The notes: generated by a model not told the origin, from the sequence alone. A stretch of DNA of 8,603 nt from Dehalococcoides sp. (GCA_030665795.1 DAOUZD010000024.1:1-8603); one strand, 5' to 3'; numbered from the stretch's first letter, positions 1 through 7,660 are shown. Made by a program: numbers and translations.

Positions 1-636
1 TCCCACCAGACACTGGAAGTTCTGGCTGGTTATTCCGAAGTGCCGGTGATAAATGCCCTGTCTGATTTGGAACACCCGTGTCAGGCACTGGCTGACTTTC
101 TCACCATTTATGAGAAGAAGGAGGGGCTTGAAGGGTTAACCCTGGCCTATGTTGGCGATGGCAATAATGTGGCGCACAGTCTGCTACTGGCGGCTTCACT
201 TACCGGGATGAATTTCCGGATTGCTTCTCCCGATGGCTGCCAGGTCCAAGACCGAATATTGCGTCTGGCTCAAGACTATGCCATTGATAGTGGTGCTGAA
301 ATACTTCGCACCAAGGAGCCACGCCAGGCGGTCAGTGGGGCGGATGTGGTTTATACTGATGTCTGGACGAGTATGGGGCAGGAGGCTGAAGCAGAGCGGC
401 GGCGCCAGATATTTGACGGCTATCAAGTCAACAGCGAACTCCTGTCCTTAGCTAAGGAAGATGCCATAGTGATGCACCCCTTGCCGGCTCATCACGGTGA
501 GGAGGTCGCTGAAGGTATTTTAAATAGCCCGCAGTCGGTTGTCTTTGACCAGGCGGAGAATAGGCTGCACCTGCAGAAAGCACTGTTGGCCGATATACTC
601 GGTGGACTGGAGATATCACTGGCCAAATATCAATAG
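1..636 (+). CDS. argF: Ornithine carbamoyltransferase, 3' part (5' end outside window)
   Basis: The frame is open from base 1 to the TAG at 634-636, giving 211 codons. The family is usually about 305-310 residues, so roughly the first 100 residues, including the N-terminal carbamoyl-phosphate loop, lie upstream. The enzyme transfers a carbamoyl group from carbamoyl phosphate to ornithine to make citrulline in arginine synthesis, in the cytoplasm. Visible motifs, numbered from codon 1, are HPCQ at 25-28 (carbamoyl-phosphate binding), a VGDGNN segment near 50-55, and DVWTSMGQE from 120, the D-x-W-x-SMG ornithine loop that separates this family from aspartate carbamoyltransferase. The late catalytic loop reads HPLPAHHGEE from 159. 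The usual HCLPA cysteine is therefore proline here. The C-terminal helix is complete. The internal GTG at 40 is not the start, because homology-like sequence (SHQTLEVLAGYSE) continues upstream of it. The next gene starts 9 nt downstream, which suggests co-transcription. Confidence 0.95.
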   Translation, partial: SHQTLEVLAGYSEVPVINALSDLEHPCQALADFLTIYEKKEGLEGLTLAYVGDGNNVAHSLLLAASLTGMNFRIASPDGCQVQDRILRLAQDYAIDSGAEILRTKEPRQAVSGADVVYTDVWTSMGQEAEAERRRQIFDGYQVNSELLSLAKEDAIVMHPLPAHHGEEVAEGILNSPQSVVFDQAENRLHLQKALLADILGGLEISLAKYQ

Positions 637-645
637 GGGGATGGT

Positions 646-1305
646 ATGTATACGCTAAAGACAATAGTAAACCGGGGTTGGTATCCGGCGTTAATCACGG
701 CGCTGGCGGTGGCCGGTTTGTACTTTAGCTGGCCGCTTGAAGTCGTAGTCCCGGCGCTGATTGTTATCCTGGGCATCGGCTTGGTAGTGATGGTGATTAA
801 AGTCAGGGAAAGGCAGTTAGAGCGCTCAGCGGTAAGGTTAAGGCAGGTAGCTGAATATTTTAACCGCCGGTTTATGGGTGATTCGTCACTGTCTATCTTT
901 ATTATTATCGATAGTCTCTTTAATCTTGATAATCCCAAATTATGGGACTGGGCACGGTCGTGTGATATGTCGCAGCGCATTTTCAATAGCTGGTGTAGCA
1001 GCTTTATCAACCGGCTGGAAAGCGACGTCGGCGTCAGAAGGTTTGCTGATTATCTGTATACCTATTTAAATGAACTGTGGTCGATAACCAGTCATTACTA
1101 TGACTTTGTCGAGCAGTTTTATGAGGTAGGGGAGAAGGTTGAAATCCCGCCGGAAACCATTGACCAGTATAATAAATTTGTCATGGAGTATAATGCTTTT
1201 GTCCAAAATTTTCGGGATACGATTACCGAGTTAAGAAATATCGCCAGAACTGGAATTGAACCCCCCAGTGTGAAGCTCGCCCGAGAGTTAGTTAAGACAG
1301 CGTGA
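646..1305 (+). CDS. Unrecognised two-TM membrane protein
   Basis: This is a 219-residue protein that I do not recognise. Two hydrophobic segments stand out near the N-terminus, about residues 13-29 and 32-51, separated by a very short polar turn, so they probably form a membrane hairpin. A basic stretch follows (KVRERQLERSAVRLR, from 52), and the positive-inside rule then places the remaining ~165 residues in the cytoplasm. That domain looks mainly helical and is rich in aromatics (YNRRF-, WDWAR-, HYYDFVEQFYE-like stretches). No catalytic motif or metal site was seen. The ATG at 646 follows a G-run at 636-640 with 5 nt spacing; the ATG at 641 is in another frame and stops after five codons. 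The gene sits between argF and der with gaps of 9 and 19 nt, so it is probably in the same transcript. That position gives no clear functional hint. Confidence 0.8.
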   Translation: MYTLKTIVNRGWYPALITALAVAGLYFSWPLEVVVPALIVILGIGLVVMVIKVRERQLERSAVRLRQVAEYFNRRFMGDSSLSIFIIIDSLFNLDNPKLWDWARSCDMSQRIFNSWCSSFINRLESDVGVRRFADYLYTYLNELWSITSHYYDFVEQFYEVGEKVEIPPETIDQYNKFVMEYNAFVQNFRDTITELRNIARTGIEPPSVKLARELVKTA

Positions 1306-1310
1306 GTAAT

Positions 1311-1315
1311 GGAGG
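1311..1315 (+). promoter_or_regulatory. Ribosome-binding site deciding the der start
   Basis: GGAGG lies 9 nt before the GTG at 1325 but only 3 nt before the in-frame GTG at 1319. The spacing favours 1325 as the real start of der. Confidence 0.6.
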
Positions 1316-1324
1316 GCGGTGGCG

Positions 1325-2638
1325 GTGAGCAAGCCGATAGTGGCGATAGTTGGCCGACAGAACGTAGGTAAATCAACCCTGCTCAATCGGGTGGCAGGAA
1401 AGCCACTGGCTATCGTCGAGGACTTACCGGGAACAACCCGAGACCGTGTCTTTGCCTCTATTTCCTGGCAGGGGATTGAATTTACCCTGGTTGATACCGG
1501 TGGCCTGGAGTTAGCACCCAGTTCCACGATTGCTCAAGGGGTCAAAGAGCAGGTAGGTATGGCAATCACGGAGGCGGATGTTATTATTTTCTTGGTGGAT
1601 GTTAAAACCGGTGTAGTACCCTCGGACCTGGAGGTAGCTGACATCCTCCGTCAGGTAAGCAAGCCCATACTGTTGGTGGCGAACAAGGCAGATAACGCCA
1701 AACTGGAAGCCGGAGCGGTGGAATTCTATGAATTGGGGCTGGAGGAGCCACTGGTGATTAGTGCCTATCATGACCTGGGCACCGCGGAACTACTGGACAG
1801 AATTGTTTCTCTATTGTCGGTGCCCCTGCCAGTTGAGACCGAACCGGAGGTCATAAAGGTGGCCATTATCGGTAGGCCCAATGTCGGTAAGTCAATGCTG
1901 TTAAATGCTCTGGTCGGTGAGAAGAGGGCTATTGTTGATGATGCTCCCGGGACTACCCGTGATGCGGTTGATACTTTATTTGACTTTGATGGGCAAGGTG
2001 TGTTACTTATTGACACAGCCGGTATCCGGCGGCGGGGGCGGATAGGGGCAGGGGTAGAACGGTACAGTGTCATCCGGGCCCTGCGTGCCATTGACCGGTC
2101 GGATATCGTCTTGCTGGTTCTTGAAGCGACGGAGATGGTAACGGCTCAGGATATGCATATTGCTGGCTATATTCAGCAAGCGGCTAAGGGGATGGTGGTG
2201 GTAGTCAATAAGTGGGACCTGATTGCGGAGAAGAATTTTACCGCATGGAATAAATATCTCAGGAGTCAACTCAAGTTTATCGCTTACGCGCCGGTGATGT
2301 ACACTTCAGCCAAGTTTGGTCAAGGGGTAGACAAGCTCATACCTCAGGTGCGTCAGGTATATCAGGAGAGGCTCAAGAGGGTATCTACTGCTGAGGTTAA
2401 TAACGTTGTTCAGCAGGCAACCGGCGCTCACATTTTACCACGAAGTGGCCGCAAACAGCTAAAGATTCTATATGCCACTCAGGCAGAAGTAAATCCGCCG
2501 ACCTTTGTCTTTTTTGTCAATGATGCTAAACTGATCCATTTCTCTTATCAACGTTACCTTGAGAACAAACTGCGCCAGGCGTTCGGCTTTGCTGGCACAC
2601 CACTTCGTTTGGTCTTTAAAACAAGAGGGGAGTCATGA
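1325..2638 (+). CDS. der: Ribosome-assembly GTPase Der (EngA), tandem G domains
   Basis: Der is an essential GTPase with two consecutive G domains and a C-terminal KH-like domain, and it acts in 50S ribosomal subunit maturation. From the GTG at 1325 the protein has 437 residues, the normal family length. Domain 1 shows GRQNVGKS at 10-17, PGTTRD, DTGG at 57-60 and NKAD at 120-123. Domain 2 shows GRPNVGKS at 183-190, PGTTRD, DTAG at 230-233 and NKWD at 295-298. The C-terminus carries the typical KH region (KILYATQ, PPTFVFFVN, YLENKLR, GTPLRLVF). The first P-loop has Q where P is usual; the invariant GKS is intact. A GTG at 1319 in the same frame would add two residues, but it sits too close to the GGAGG at 1311. 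The 3' end overlaps plsY by 4 nt (ATGA), which points to translational coupling. Confidence 0.97.
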   Translation: MSKPIVAIVGRQNVGKSTLLNRVAGKPLAIVEDLPGTTRDRVFASISWQGIEFTLVDTGGLELAPSSTIAQGVKEQVGMAITEADVIIFLVDVKTGVVPSDLEVADILRQVSKPILLVANKADNAKLEAGAVEFYELGLEEPLVISAYHDLGTAELLDRIVSLLSVPLPVETEPEVIKVAIIGRPNVGKSMLLNALVGEKRAIVDDAPGTTRDAVDTLFDFDGQGVLLIDTAGIRRRGRIGAGVERYSVIRALRAIDRSDIVLLVLEATEMVTAQDMHIAGYIQQAAKGMVVVVNKWDLIAEKNFTAWNKYLRSQLKFIAYAPVMYTSAKFGQGVDKLIPQVRQVYQERLKRVSTAEVNNVVQQATGAHILPRSGRKQLKILYATQAEVNPPTFVFFVNDAKLIHFSYQRYLENKLRQAFGFAGTPLRLVFKTRGES

Positions 2639-3321
2639 TAATTGCCAAGTTTGCCGCCGTGGTGCTAGTCGGTTATCTTCTGGGTGCTATTCCCTTTGGG
2701 GTGATAATTGGCAGGCGTAGTGCCAGGGTAGATGTCAGGGAGATTGGCAGCGGTAAGACAGGGGCGACTAACGTGCTGCGGGTGGCGGGCAAGAAAGCGG
2801 CCGCTCTGGTACTCATTCTTGATTTGCTGAAGGGATTACTGGCGGTAGTCTTTGCCGGGTTGATATTTAACGGGGACTACCTGGTGGTGGGTGGCTCTGG
2901 TTTGTGGGGGCTGGCGAGAAGCGCCCAGGTTCTGGCGGCTTTAGCCGCTATCGCCGGACATAAGTGGCCGGTATTCCTTAAATTCAAGGGAGGGAGGGGT
3001 GTTGCTACCTTCTTCGGCGGGCTATTAGCTTTGTGCCCACCAGCAGCATTATTCGGCGTTGCAGTTTTTCTCATTGGTGCTTTCGTAACCAAGTATGTTT
3101 CACTGGGCTCCATCGCTGGGGCAGTAAGCACTTACGCCATTTTAGTACCCCTCACCATTATCAACGGGTTCCCTATTGAATATCTGGTTTATACTCTAAT
3201 CGGTGCCATCTTCATTATTGTGGTGCACCGGGATAATATTGTTCGGCTGATATCAGGCACCGAACGCAAGCTTGGTGAGAAGGTTAAGGTAGGAGGTTCA
3301 CTCCCGTCGACTAACCCTTAA
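2635..3321 (+). CDS. plsY: Acyl-phosphate:glycerol-3-phosphate acyltransferase PlsY
   Basis: This integral membrane enzyme transfers the acyl group of acyl-phosphate to sn-glycerol-3-phosphate, giving lysophosphatidic acid, the first acylation in bacterial phospholipid synthesis. The 228 residues include several hydrophobic segments (about 5-25, 53-78, 92-108, 124-150, 157-178 and 183-197). All three cytoplasmic family motifs are present: GSGKTGATN at 38-46, GHKWPVFLKFKGGRG at 108-122, and HRDNIVRLISGTERK from 198. Motif 1 has K where the textbook form is GSGN. The ATG overlaps the der stop in an ATGA, so the start is well defined. The downstream gpsA supplies the glycerol-3-phosphate substrate. 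No plsX, the source of the acyl-phosphate, is visible in the window. Confidence 0.95.
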   Translation: MIIAKFAAVVLVGYLLGAIPFGVIIGRRSARVDVREIGSGKTGATNVLRVAGKKAAALVLILDLLKGLLAVVFAGLIFNGDYLVVGGSGLWGLARSAQVLAALAAIAGHKWPVFLKFKGGRGVATFFGGLLALCPPAALFGVAVFLIGAFVTKYVSLGSIAGAVSTYAILVPLTIINGFPIEYLVYTLIGAIFIIVVHRDNIVRLISGTERKLGEKVKVGGSLPSTNP

Positions 3322-3366
3322 GCCAAACTCTTCAGAAACACCAGGGGAGAACATGGGGGGTAAGAT

Positions 3367-4428
3367 ATGCTTAAGGTTGCCATTATTGGCACTACCATAT
3401 GGGGGACAACTCTAGGCGTCATCTTGGCCCAAAAGGGGGTGCAGGTGGGGCTGTGGGCGCGGACGGAGCAAGAAGCGGCTGAATGGGGAAATAATGGGCC
3501 TGACTCGGGCTCATCTCCTGATGTTACTTTCCCTCCCCAGTTAAGCATTACCAGTCAGTTGGATGAGGCCTTTGATGAGGCCAAGGCAGTAATCCTGGTG
3601 GTGCCCTCGCAGTCAATGCGGCAGAACATAAAGCTGGTGGCGAGCCACCTTAATAAGTCAATGCTGGTGGTGAGTGCTGCCAAGGGCTTGGAGATTGGTA
3701 GCGGCAAGCGCATGTCACAGGTAATCGCCGAGGAGATAGACCCGCGTTTTCAGTCTAACATTTGTGTGCTTTCCGGGCCCAATCTGGCTCGGGAGGTCCT
3801 GCGTGGCTTACCCGCGGCAACAGTAGCTGCGGCCGAGGATAGCTCTGTCGCCAGGAAAGTCCAGAGGCTGTTAACCACCCCCAATCTTTGTGTTTTTACC
3901 AATACCGATGTCGTTGGGGTGGAACTTGGGGGAGCCTTAAAGAATATCATTGCTTTGGGTGCCGGCATCGCTGATGGGTTGGGTTACGGTGACAATGCCA
4001 AGGCCGCCTTTATGACTCGAGGTTTGACGGAGATAACAGCTCTCGGCGTTGCCTTGGGGGCGCATCCGCTTACCTTTGCTGGCTTGGCTGGCTTGGGTGA
4101 CCTCATCGCTACCTGCGACAGCCCATTGAGCCGCAACCACTATGTTGGGGTAGAGTTGACTAAAGGACGCTCGGTGACGGAGATAATTAGCACTATGAAT
4201 GGTGTTGCTGAGGGAGTAACTACCACTCTGGTTGCCCGGAATCTGGCCCATAATCTCGGGCTGGAAATGCCGATTACCGAGAGGGTCTATCGGGTACTCT
4301 ATGAAAATGCTGACCCTCGCCAAGTGGCGGCGGAGATGATGGGGGGTAACGCGAGGCATGAGTTGGCCGGACGAAAGTGGCGATTGTTCTCTTTCTTTAG
4401 GCGAGGAAAGCGCTCTTCGGCGGCCTAA
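3367..4428 (+). CDS. gpsA: NAD(P)-dependent glycerol-3-phosphate dehydrogenase
   Basis: GpsA reduces dihydroxyacetone phosphate to sn-glycerol-3-phosphate in the cytoplasm, feeding PlsY just upstream. The protein has 353 residues, slightly longer than the usual ~330. The N-terminal Rossmann strand is clear, but its nucleotide-binding loop reads GTTIWG at 8-13, whereas the family normally has GxGxxG (as in GAGSWG). Other hallmarks are VVSAAKGLE with K106, LSGPNLARE at 136-143 (usually GPSFAxE), GALKNIIALGAGI with catalytic-type K192, GYGDNAKAAFMTRGL, GLAGLGDLIATC and SRN at 255-257. The C-terminus ends in a basic tail (RKWRLFSFFRRGKR) that accounts for the extra length. The ATG at 3367 follows a G-run at 3355-3360; the ATG at 3353 is out of frame. 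The gap to plsY is 45 nt. It converges with dnaJ, 37 nt apart. Confidence 0.94.
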   Translation: MLKVAIIGTTIWGTTLGVILAQKGVQVGLWARTEQEAAEWGNNGPDSGSSPDVTFPPQLSITSQLDEAFDEAKAVILVVPSQSMRQNIKLVASHLNKSMLVVSAAKGLEIGSGKRMSQVIAEEIDPRFQSNICVLSGPNLAREVLRGLPAATVAAAEDSSVARKVQRLLTTPNLCVFTNTDVVGVELGGALKNIIALGAGIADGLGYGDNAKAAFMTRGLTEITALGVALGAHPLTFAGLAGLGDLIATCDSPLSRNHYVGVELTKGRSVTEIISTMNGVAEGVTTTLVARNLAHNLGLEMPITERVYRVLYENADPRQVAAEMMGGNARHELAGRKWRLFSFFRRGKRSSAA

Positions 4429-4465
4429 CCAACCCTTTCACTTCCCGGTAGTGGGATACCTGACC

Positions 4466-5554
4466 TCACGAACCAGACTTACTGGACTCTTTTTCCGCTG
4501 GGCCTAGGGTGTTGGCTAGTTCCTGGAATAGCTGGCGTTGCTGTTTCGTCAGCTTCTCGGGGGTAATCACCAGTAGTCTAACTATCTGGTCGCCGCGCCC
4601 GTTCCTCTGCAGGTGAGCCATACCTTTATTTTTAAGGTAGAATTCCTTACCGGTTTGGCTGCCCGCTGGGATATTGAGCTTGGTTTTACCATAAAGGGTC
4701 GGCACTTCTATCTCAGTGCCCAGAGCGGCTTGCGCAAAGTTAATCGGCAGTTCGTAGAGAATGTCGTCACCGTCTCGGGTAAAGAACTTGTGTTTCAATA
4801 CCGATAGGCTAACATAAAGGTCACCTGGAGAGCCGCCTCTCATTCCAGCGTCGCCCTCACCACTAAGGCGTATTTGAGAGCCGTCTGCCACTCCAGCCGG
4901 GACCTTGATTGAGATACGGCGCTGGTGTTTTTCCCTGCCGGCGCCTCGGCACCGTGGGCAGCGCTCGGTAATAACCTTACCTTCACCTTGGCACTGGTTG
5001 CAGATGGTGGTATTAATGAAACTACCAAATAGGCTGCGCTGGACTCTACGTACCTTGCCGGTACCATTGCAGTTGGGACATCGGCTTGGCTGGCTACCCG
5101 GTTTAGCACCGGTACCATAGCATAGAGAGCAAACCTCGGTACGTTTTATGTTTATTTCTTTTTCACAGCCGAAGGCTGCCTCTTCAAACGAGATAGCAAT
5201 CTCATCGTGCAGGTCGGCGCCACGCTGCGGAGCGTGGCGGGTGGTATAAGTCATGCCTCCAAAGAAGGCATCGAAAATATCACCAAAGCCGCCGAAGTCG
5301 AATCCTTCAAAGTCCCGCGTAAAGAAGCCCCCGGCGCCGCTATGTCCAAATTGGTCATAGGCCGCCCGTTTATTGGTGTCTGAGAGTACCTCGTAGGCCT
5401 CGTTTATTTCCTTAAACTTTTCCTCAGCCCCATCGTCGCGGTTGTGGTCAGGATGGTGCTTGAAGGCCAGCTTGCGATAGGACTTCTTAATTTCCTCATC
5501 AGTGGCGTTTCGAGGCACACCCAGAATCTCGTAGTAATCCCGTTTTGTTGCCAT
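4466..5554 (-). CDS. dnaJ: Molecular chaperone DnaJ (Hsp40), type I
   Basis: DnaJ delivers unfolded clients to DnaK and stimulates its ATPase in the cytoplasm. From the ATG at 5552-5554 the protein has 362 residues. It has a J domain at about 6-68 with HPD at 34-36, and a Gly/Phe-rich linker at about 70-100. Four complete zinc-binding CxxCxGxG repeats begin at C142, C159, C185 and C199. The two C-terminal beta-sandwich client-binding domains follow, including a [19 protein letters not shown] segment, so this is a full class I protein. The frame stays open 30 codons further upstream, but that extension contains the 5' leader, so MATKRDYYE is the natural start. It is supported by AAAGG about 9 nt upstream on the - strand. 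No grpE or dnaK is adjacent. A promoter lies about 100 nt upstream, and I saw no CIRCE (HrcA) element. Confidence 0.97.
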   Translation of the reverse strand: MATKRDYYEILGVPRNATDEEIKKSYRKLAFKHHPDHNRDDGAEEKFKEINEAYEVLSDTNKRAAYDQFGHSGAGGFFTRDFEGFDFGGFGDIFDAFFGGMTYTTRHAPQRGADLHDEIAISFEEAAFGCEKEINIKRTEVCSLCYGTGAKPGSQPSRCPNCNGTGKVRRVQRSLFGSFINTTICNQCQGEGKVITERCPRCRGAGREKHQRRISIKVPAGVADGSQIRLSGEGDAGMRGGSPGDLYVSLSVLKHKFFTRDGDDILYELPINFAQAALGTEIEVPTLYGKTKLNIPAGSQTGKEFYLKNKGMAHLQRNGRGDQIVRLLVITPEKLTKQQRQLFQELANTLGPAEKESSKSGS

Positions 5555-5659
5555 GTTATTTACCTTTTGCCAAGTGCCTTCAGGAAAGAAAGGAGCGCAA
5601 ATCCCAGTAAGGAGAAACCACGCCCGAAATACCCCCGAAGACAAAATATCTCTTTTATG

Positions 5660-5688
5660 ATACTAGCAAGACTGGTAACAACTGTCAA
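5660..5688 (-). promoter_or_regulatory. Sigma70-type promoter of dnaJ
   Basis: On the - strand a perfect -35 box TTGACA (5683-5688) is followed by a 17-nt spacer and TAGTAT (5660-5665, 4 of 6 matches to the -10 consensus). An alternative -10, TATCAT, matches better (5 of 6) but needs a 20-nt spacer. Transcription would start near 5653, leaving a leader of about 100 nt before the dnaJ ATG. Confidence 0.6.
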
Positions 5689-5802
5689 GGAGGACGGGGT
5701 TAAGAGCGTTTGATAACCTGTCCTTATACTCCTTCCTTTTCGAAGCAGGGGGGTAAGCTCAACAAACAGCCTCATCTTTTAGGGAAATGGAGATATACAT
5801 CG

Positions 5803-5818
5803 TTTCCTTACCAGGAAA
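5803..5818. repeat. Short perfect inverted repeat in the divergent intergenic region
   Basis: TTTCCT and AGGAAA flank a 4-nt TACC loop. It lies between the divergent dnaJ and phage-module promoters and about 40 nt upstream of the proposed + strand -35 box. It has no T-tract, so it is not an obvious terminator. It could be a repressor site or chance. Confidence 0.35.
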
Positions 5819-5859
5819 AGCGACTAAGAAGCTGTGAGCAAAAATGCGACAAAAACCAG

Positions 5860-5889
5860 TTGACTATTATAGAACATATGTGCTACTTT
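5860..5889 (+). promoter_or_regulatory. Candidate promoter of the phage head operon
   Basis: TTGACT (5860-5865, 5 of 6 to the -35 consensus) is followed after 18 nt by TACTTT (5884-5889, 3 of 6), preceded by TGC, an extended -10 motif. Transcription would start near 5896, about 40 nt before the ATG at 5938. This argues that the upstream part of the open frame is not translated. Confidence 0.4.
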
Positions 5890-5937
5890 GTCATTGTCGG
5901 TTTTCAGAGGCGGGCCACGGTGCCAAGGTTGAGTGAA

Positions 5938-6267
5938 ATGGACGTAGATGAAGCAAAAACCTCGAGTGAAGGAGACCATCCCGAAAATGAGCCCGATTTA
6001 CCACCGGAGTACTATCAGTATAAGGATGAGGGTTGTGACCTGGCGGATTCCTGCCTTAATTGCCCGTTTCCCCAGTGCATCTACGAGCAGCCCAGAGGCC
6101 GGCAGCGCTGGCTAAAGAAGTTGAGAGACAGGGAAATAACTAGGCTGTTCACTGGTGGGGGAAAGGGGGTAAAAGAACTGGCCTTGATGTTTAGGGTTAG
6201 CCCGAGGACAGTGCAGCGAGCTTTAAGGAATTCTTTATCTAAAGGAGACCGGTCTGGAGATGAATGA
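5938..6267 (+). CDS. Small Cys-cluster / helix-turn-helix protein heading the phage operon
   Basis: From the ATG at 5938 this is a 109-residue soluble protein. The first ~25 residues are acidic and probably disordered. They are followed by a cysteine cluster, C33-x5-C39-x2-C42-x4-C47, which could bind zinc or an Fe-S cluster. A basic helix (RGRQRWLKKLRDREI, about 53-67) precedes a helix-turn-helix at about 76-97 (GKGVKELALMF, VSPRTVQRALR). The pattern resembles DNA-binding proteins found beside phage packaging genes. It could be a transcription regulator of the head operon or a small-terminase-like DNA-recognition subunit; the sequence alone does not decide. AAGG lies 9 nt before the ATG. A GTG at 5920, with GAGG 9 nt upstream, is a credible alternative adding six residues. 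The frame is open back to 5710, but that part runs through the proposed promoter. The stop overlaps the portal start by 8 nt. Confidence 0.72.
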   Translation: MDVDEAKTSSEGDHPENEPDLPPEYYQYKDEGCDLADSCLNCPFPQCIYEQPRGRQRWLKKLRDREITRLFTGGGKGVKELALMFRVSPRTVQRALRNSLSKGDRSGDE

Positions 6268-7642
6268 AACTATGCCAATGCAGTTAGCTCGACTCGATTT
6301 GGACCGAACCAGGGGCTATAAAGAGCTTCTCGATTTCTACTACGGACGACAGTGGGAAGGTAGAGAAAGGCGAGGGGAAAGGCGCTTGATTTTTAACTAC
6401 GCCAAAGTTTTCATTGATAAGATTACCTCGTATCTCATGTCTGGCATTAACTTTGCCGTCGATGCCGTTGAGGACTCTGATGAGGCTAGAGCCAGAGCCC
6501 GGAAGGCCGAAGACGCCTTATACCGGGTTTATGCGGACAATAATCTGGAACAACTGGACCTTGAGACGGAAATTGATTGTGCTATACTAGGTGACGCCTG
6601 CTACAAGGTTATCTGGGATACCACGGAGAGGAAAGTCAGGATTACCGCTCCCGATGTTCAGGGTATCTATACCTGGTGGTTGGGGGATGATACCTCTCGG
6701 GTATGGAGAGTCGCCTCTAAATACAGCCTATCGACTGAGGAAACTGAGCTTCTCTATCAGGTGACGCCGAAGCATAAGGTGGCGACCATTATTGAGTTAT
6801 GGACGGCTCAGGACTTTGAACTCTATCTGGATAATGCTTTAGTGGAGCAAAAGCCTAATCCCTATGGTTTTATCCCCTTTATTATCTATCCCAACCTCCG
6901 TGAGCCCAAAAAGTTCTGGGGTATCTCTGACTTGCCCCAGATTATGGAGTCGCAAAGAGAATTGAATCGGGCGATGAGTCAGTTATCGCGCATTTTGGAA
7001 TTATCCGGCAATCCCATCGCTGTCCTCGAGAATGTGGAAGAGTCCGAGGATATCGCCATCAGACCGGGGGCAGTCTGGAATATACCGGAGGATGCCAAAG
7101 CCTACTTGCTTGATTTGCTGCAGGGCGGTGGCGTCAATCTCCATATCAATTATATTGATATGCTCTATCGGACCCTGCACGATATCTCAGAATCACCCCG
7201 TTCTGCTTTTGGCGGCACCGAGCGGGATTTATCCGGGGTAGCCCTCCAGATTGAGCTTAATCCCTTGCTGCAGAAGGTCAGAAGAAAGAGAATCATCCGG
7301 ACGGCTACCTATAACCGCCGGAATGAGATGATTCTTAAGCTCCTTGAGAAGTACCAGGGGGAAAGCTTTGGGGACAACCATTTACGGGTCGTCTGGGGTC
7401 CGGTGCTGCCGCAGGATATCGCTAGGCAGGTAAATAACGAGCAGATTTTGGTCCAGACCGGCATCCACTCACGGCGAAGGGCTATGGATGAAATCGGCAT
7501 TAGGGACCCCGAGTACGAGTTCCGAAGATGGCTTGAGGAGAGGGAGACCATCCTCAGGATGAATAAAGAGCTTAACGCCAGGTCCAGCAGGAGTGAAAAG
7601 AGAGAGAGGGCTTTGCCTCAGGCGGAGGGCGTTGAGGAATAA
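6260..7642 (+). CDS. Phage portal protein, SPP1 gp6-like
   Basis: The 460-residue protein resembles SPP1 gp6-type portals, which form the dodecameric DNA-entry ring at one capsid vertex, dock the terminase and nucleate head assembly. Recognisable features are the N-terminal YKELLDFYYGRQW segment followed by NYAKVFIDKITSYLMSG, a typical portal opening. The central wing/stem region has IPFIIYPNLREPKKFWGISD and LPQIMESQRELNRAMSQL. Next come the SGNPIAVLENV and RPGAVWNIPEDA strands, and a late SPRSAFGGTERDLSGVAL segment leading into the long crown-side helices. The C-terminal ~60 residues are highly charged. The length fits the family (SPP1 gp6 is about 500 residues), and the frame is intact with no internal stop, so it looks functional. 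The ATG overlaps the previous stop by 8 nt; AAAGGAG at 6241-6247 is 12 nt upstream. No large terminase gene precedes it. Confidence 0.88.
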   Translation: MNETMPMQLARLDLDRTRGYKELLDFYYGRQWEGRERRGERRLIFNYAKVFIDKITSYLMSGINFAVDAVEDSDEARARARKAEDALYRVYADNNLEQLDLETEIDCAILGDACYKVIWDTTERKVRITAPDVQGIYTWWLGDDTSRVWRVASKYSLSTEETELLYQVTPKHKVATIIELWTAQDFELYLDNALVEQKPNPYGFIPFIIYPNLREPKKFWGISDLPQIMESQRELNRAMSQLSRILELSGNPIAVLENVEESEDIAIRPGAVWNIPEDAKAYLLDLLQGGGVNLHINYIDMLYRTLHDISESPRSAFGGTERDLSGVALQIELNPLLQKVRRKRIIRTATYNRRNEMILKLLEKYQGESFGDNHLRVVWGPVLPQDIARQVNNEQILVQTGIHSRRRAMDEIGIRDPEYEFRRWLEERETILRMNKELNARSSRSEKRERALPQAEGVEE

Positions 7643-7660
7643 TCAGCAGGAGGAAGTATC

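Noticed and set aside
1309..1324. ATG at 1309 and GTG at 1319 as der starts
   Set aside because: The ATG is in a different frame; the GTG at 1319 is only 3 nt from the GGAGG, whereas 1325 has 9 nt spacing and matches the family N-terminus.
4443..4456. TCCC/GGGA dyad between gpsA and dnaJ as a bidirectional terminator
   Set aside because: The stem is 4 bp with no T-tract on either strand.
4473..4494. CCAG-ACTTA-CTGG hairpin followed by a run of five T, as a terminator for gpsA
   Set aside because: The stem is only 4 bp and lies within the 3' end of dnaJ coding sequence; too weak to call.
5555..5644. 30-residue N-terminal extension of DnaJ
   Set aside because: DnaJ proteins start a few residues before the DYYE motif; the extension covers the 5' leader and the AAAGG site.
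5852..5904. AAAACC and GGTTTT flanking the + strand promoter as operator half-sites
   Set aside because: Only 6 bp match over a ~50-nt separation; expected by chance.
5710..5937. Upstream extension of the HTH protein frame (adds 76 residues)
   Set aside because: The extra residues look like random translation, the stretch contains the proposed promoter and a hairpin, and a ribosome-binding site with normal spacing exists for the ATG at 5938.
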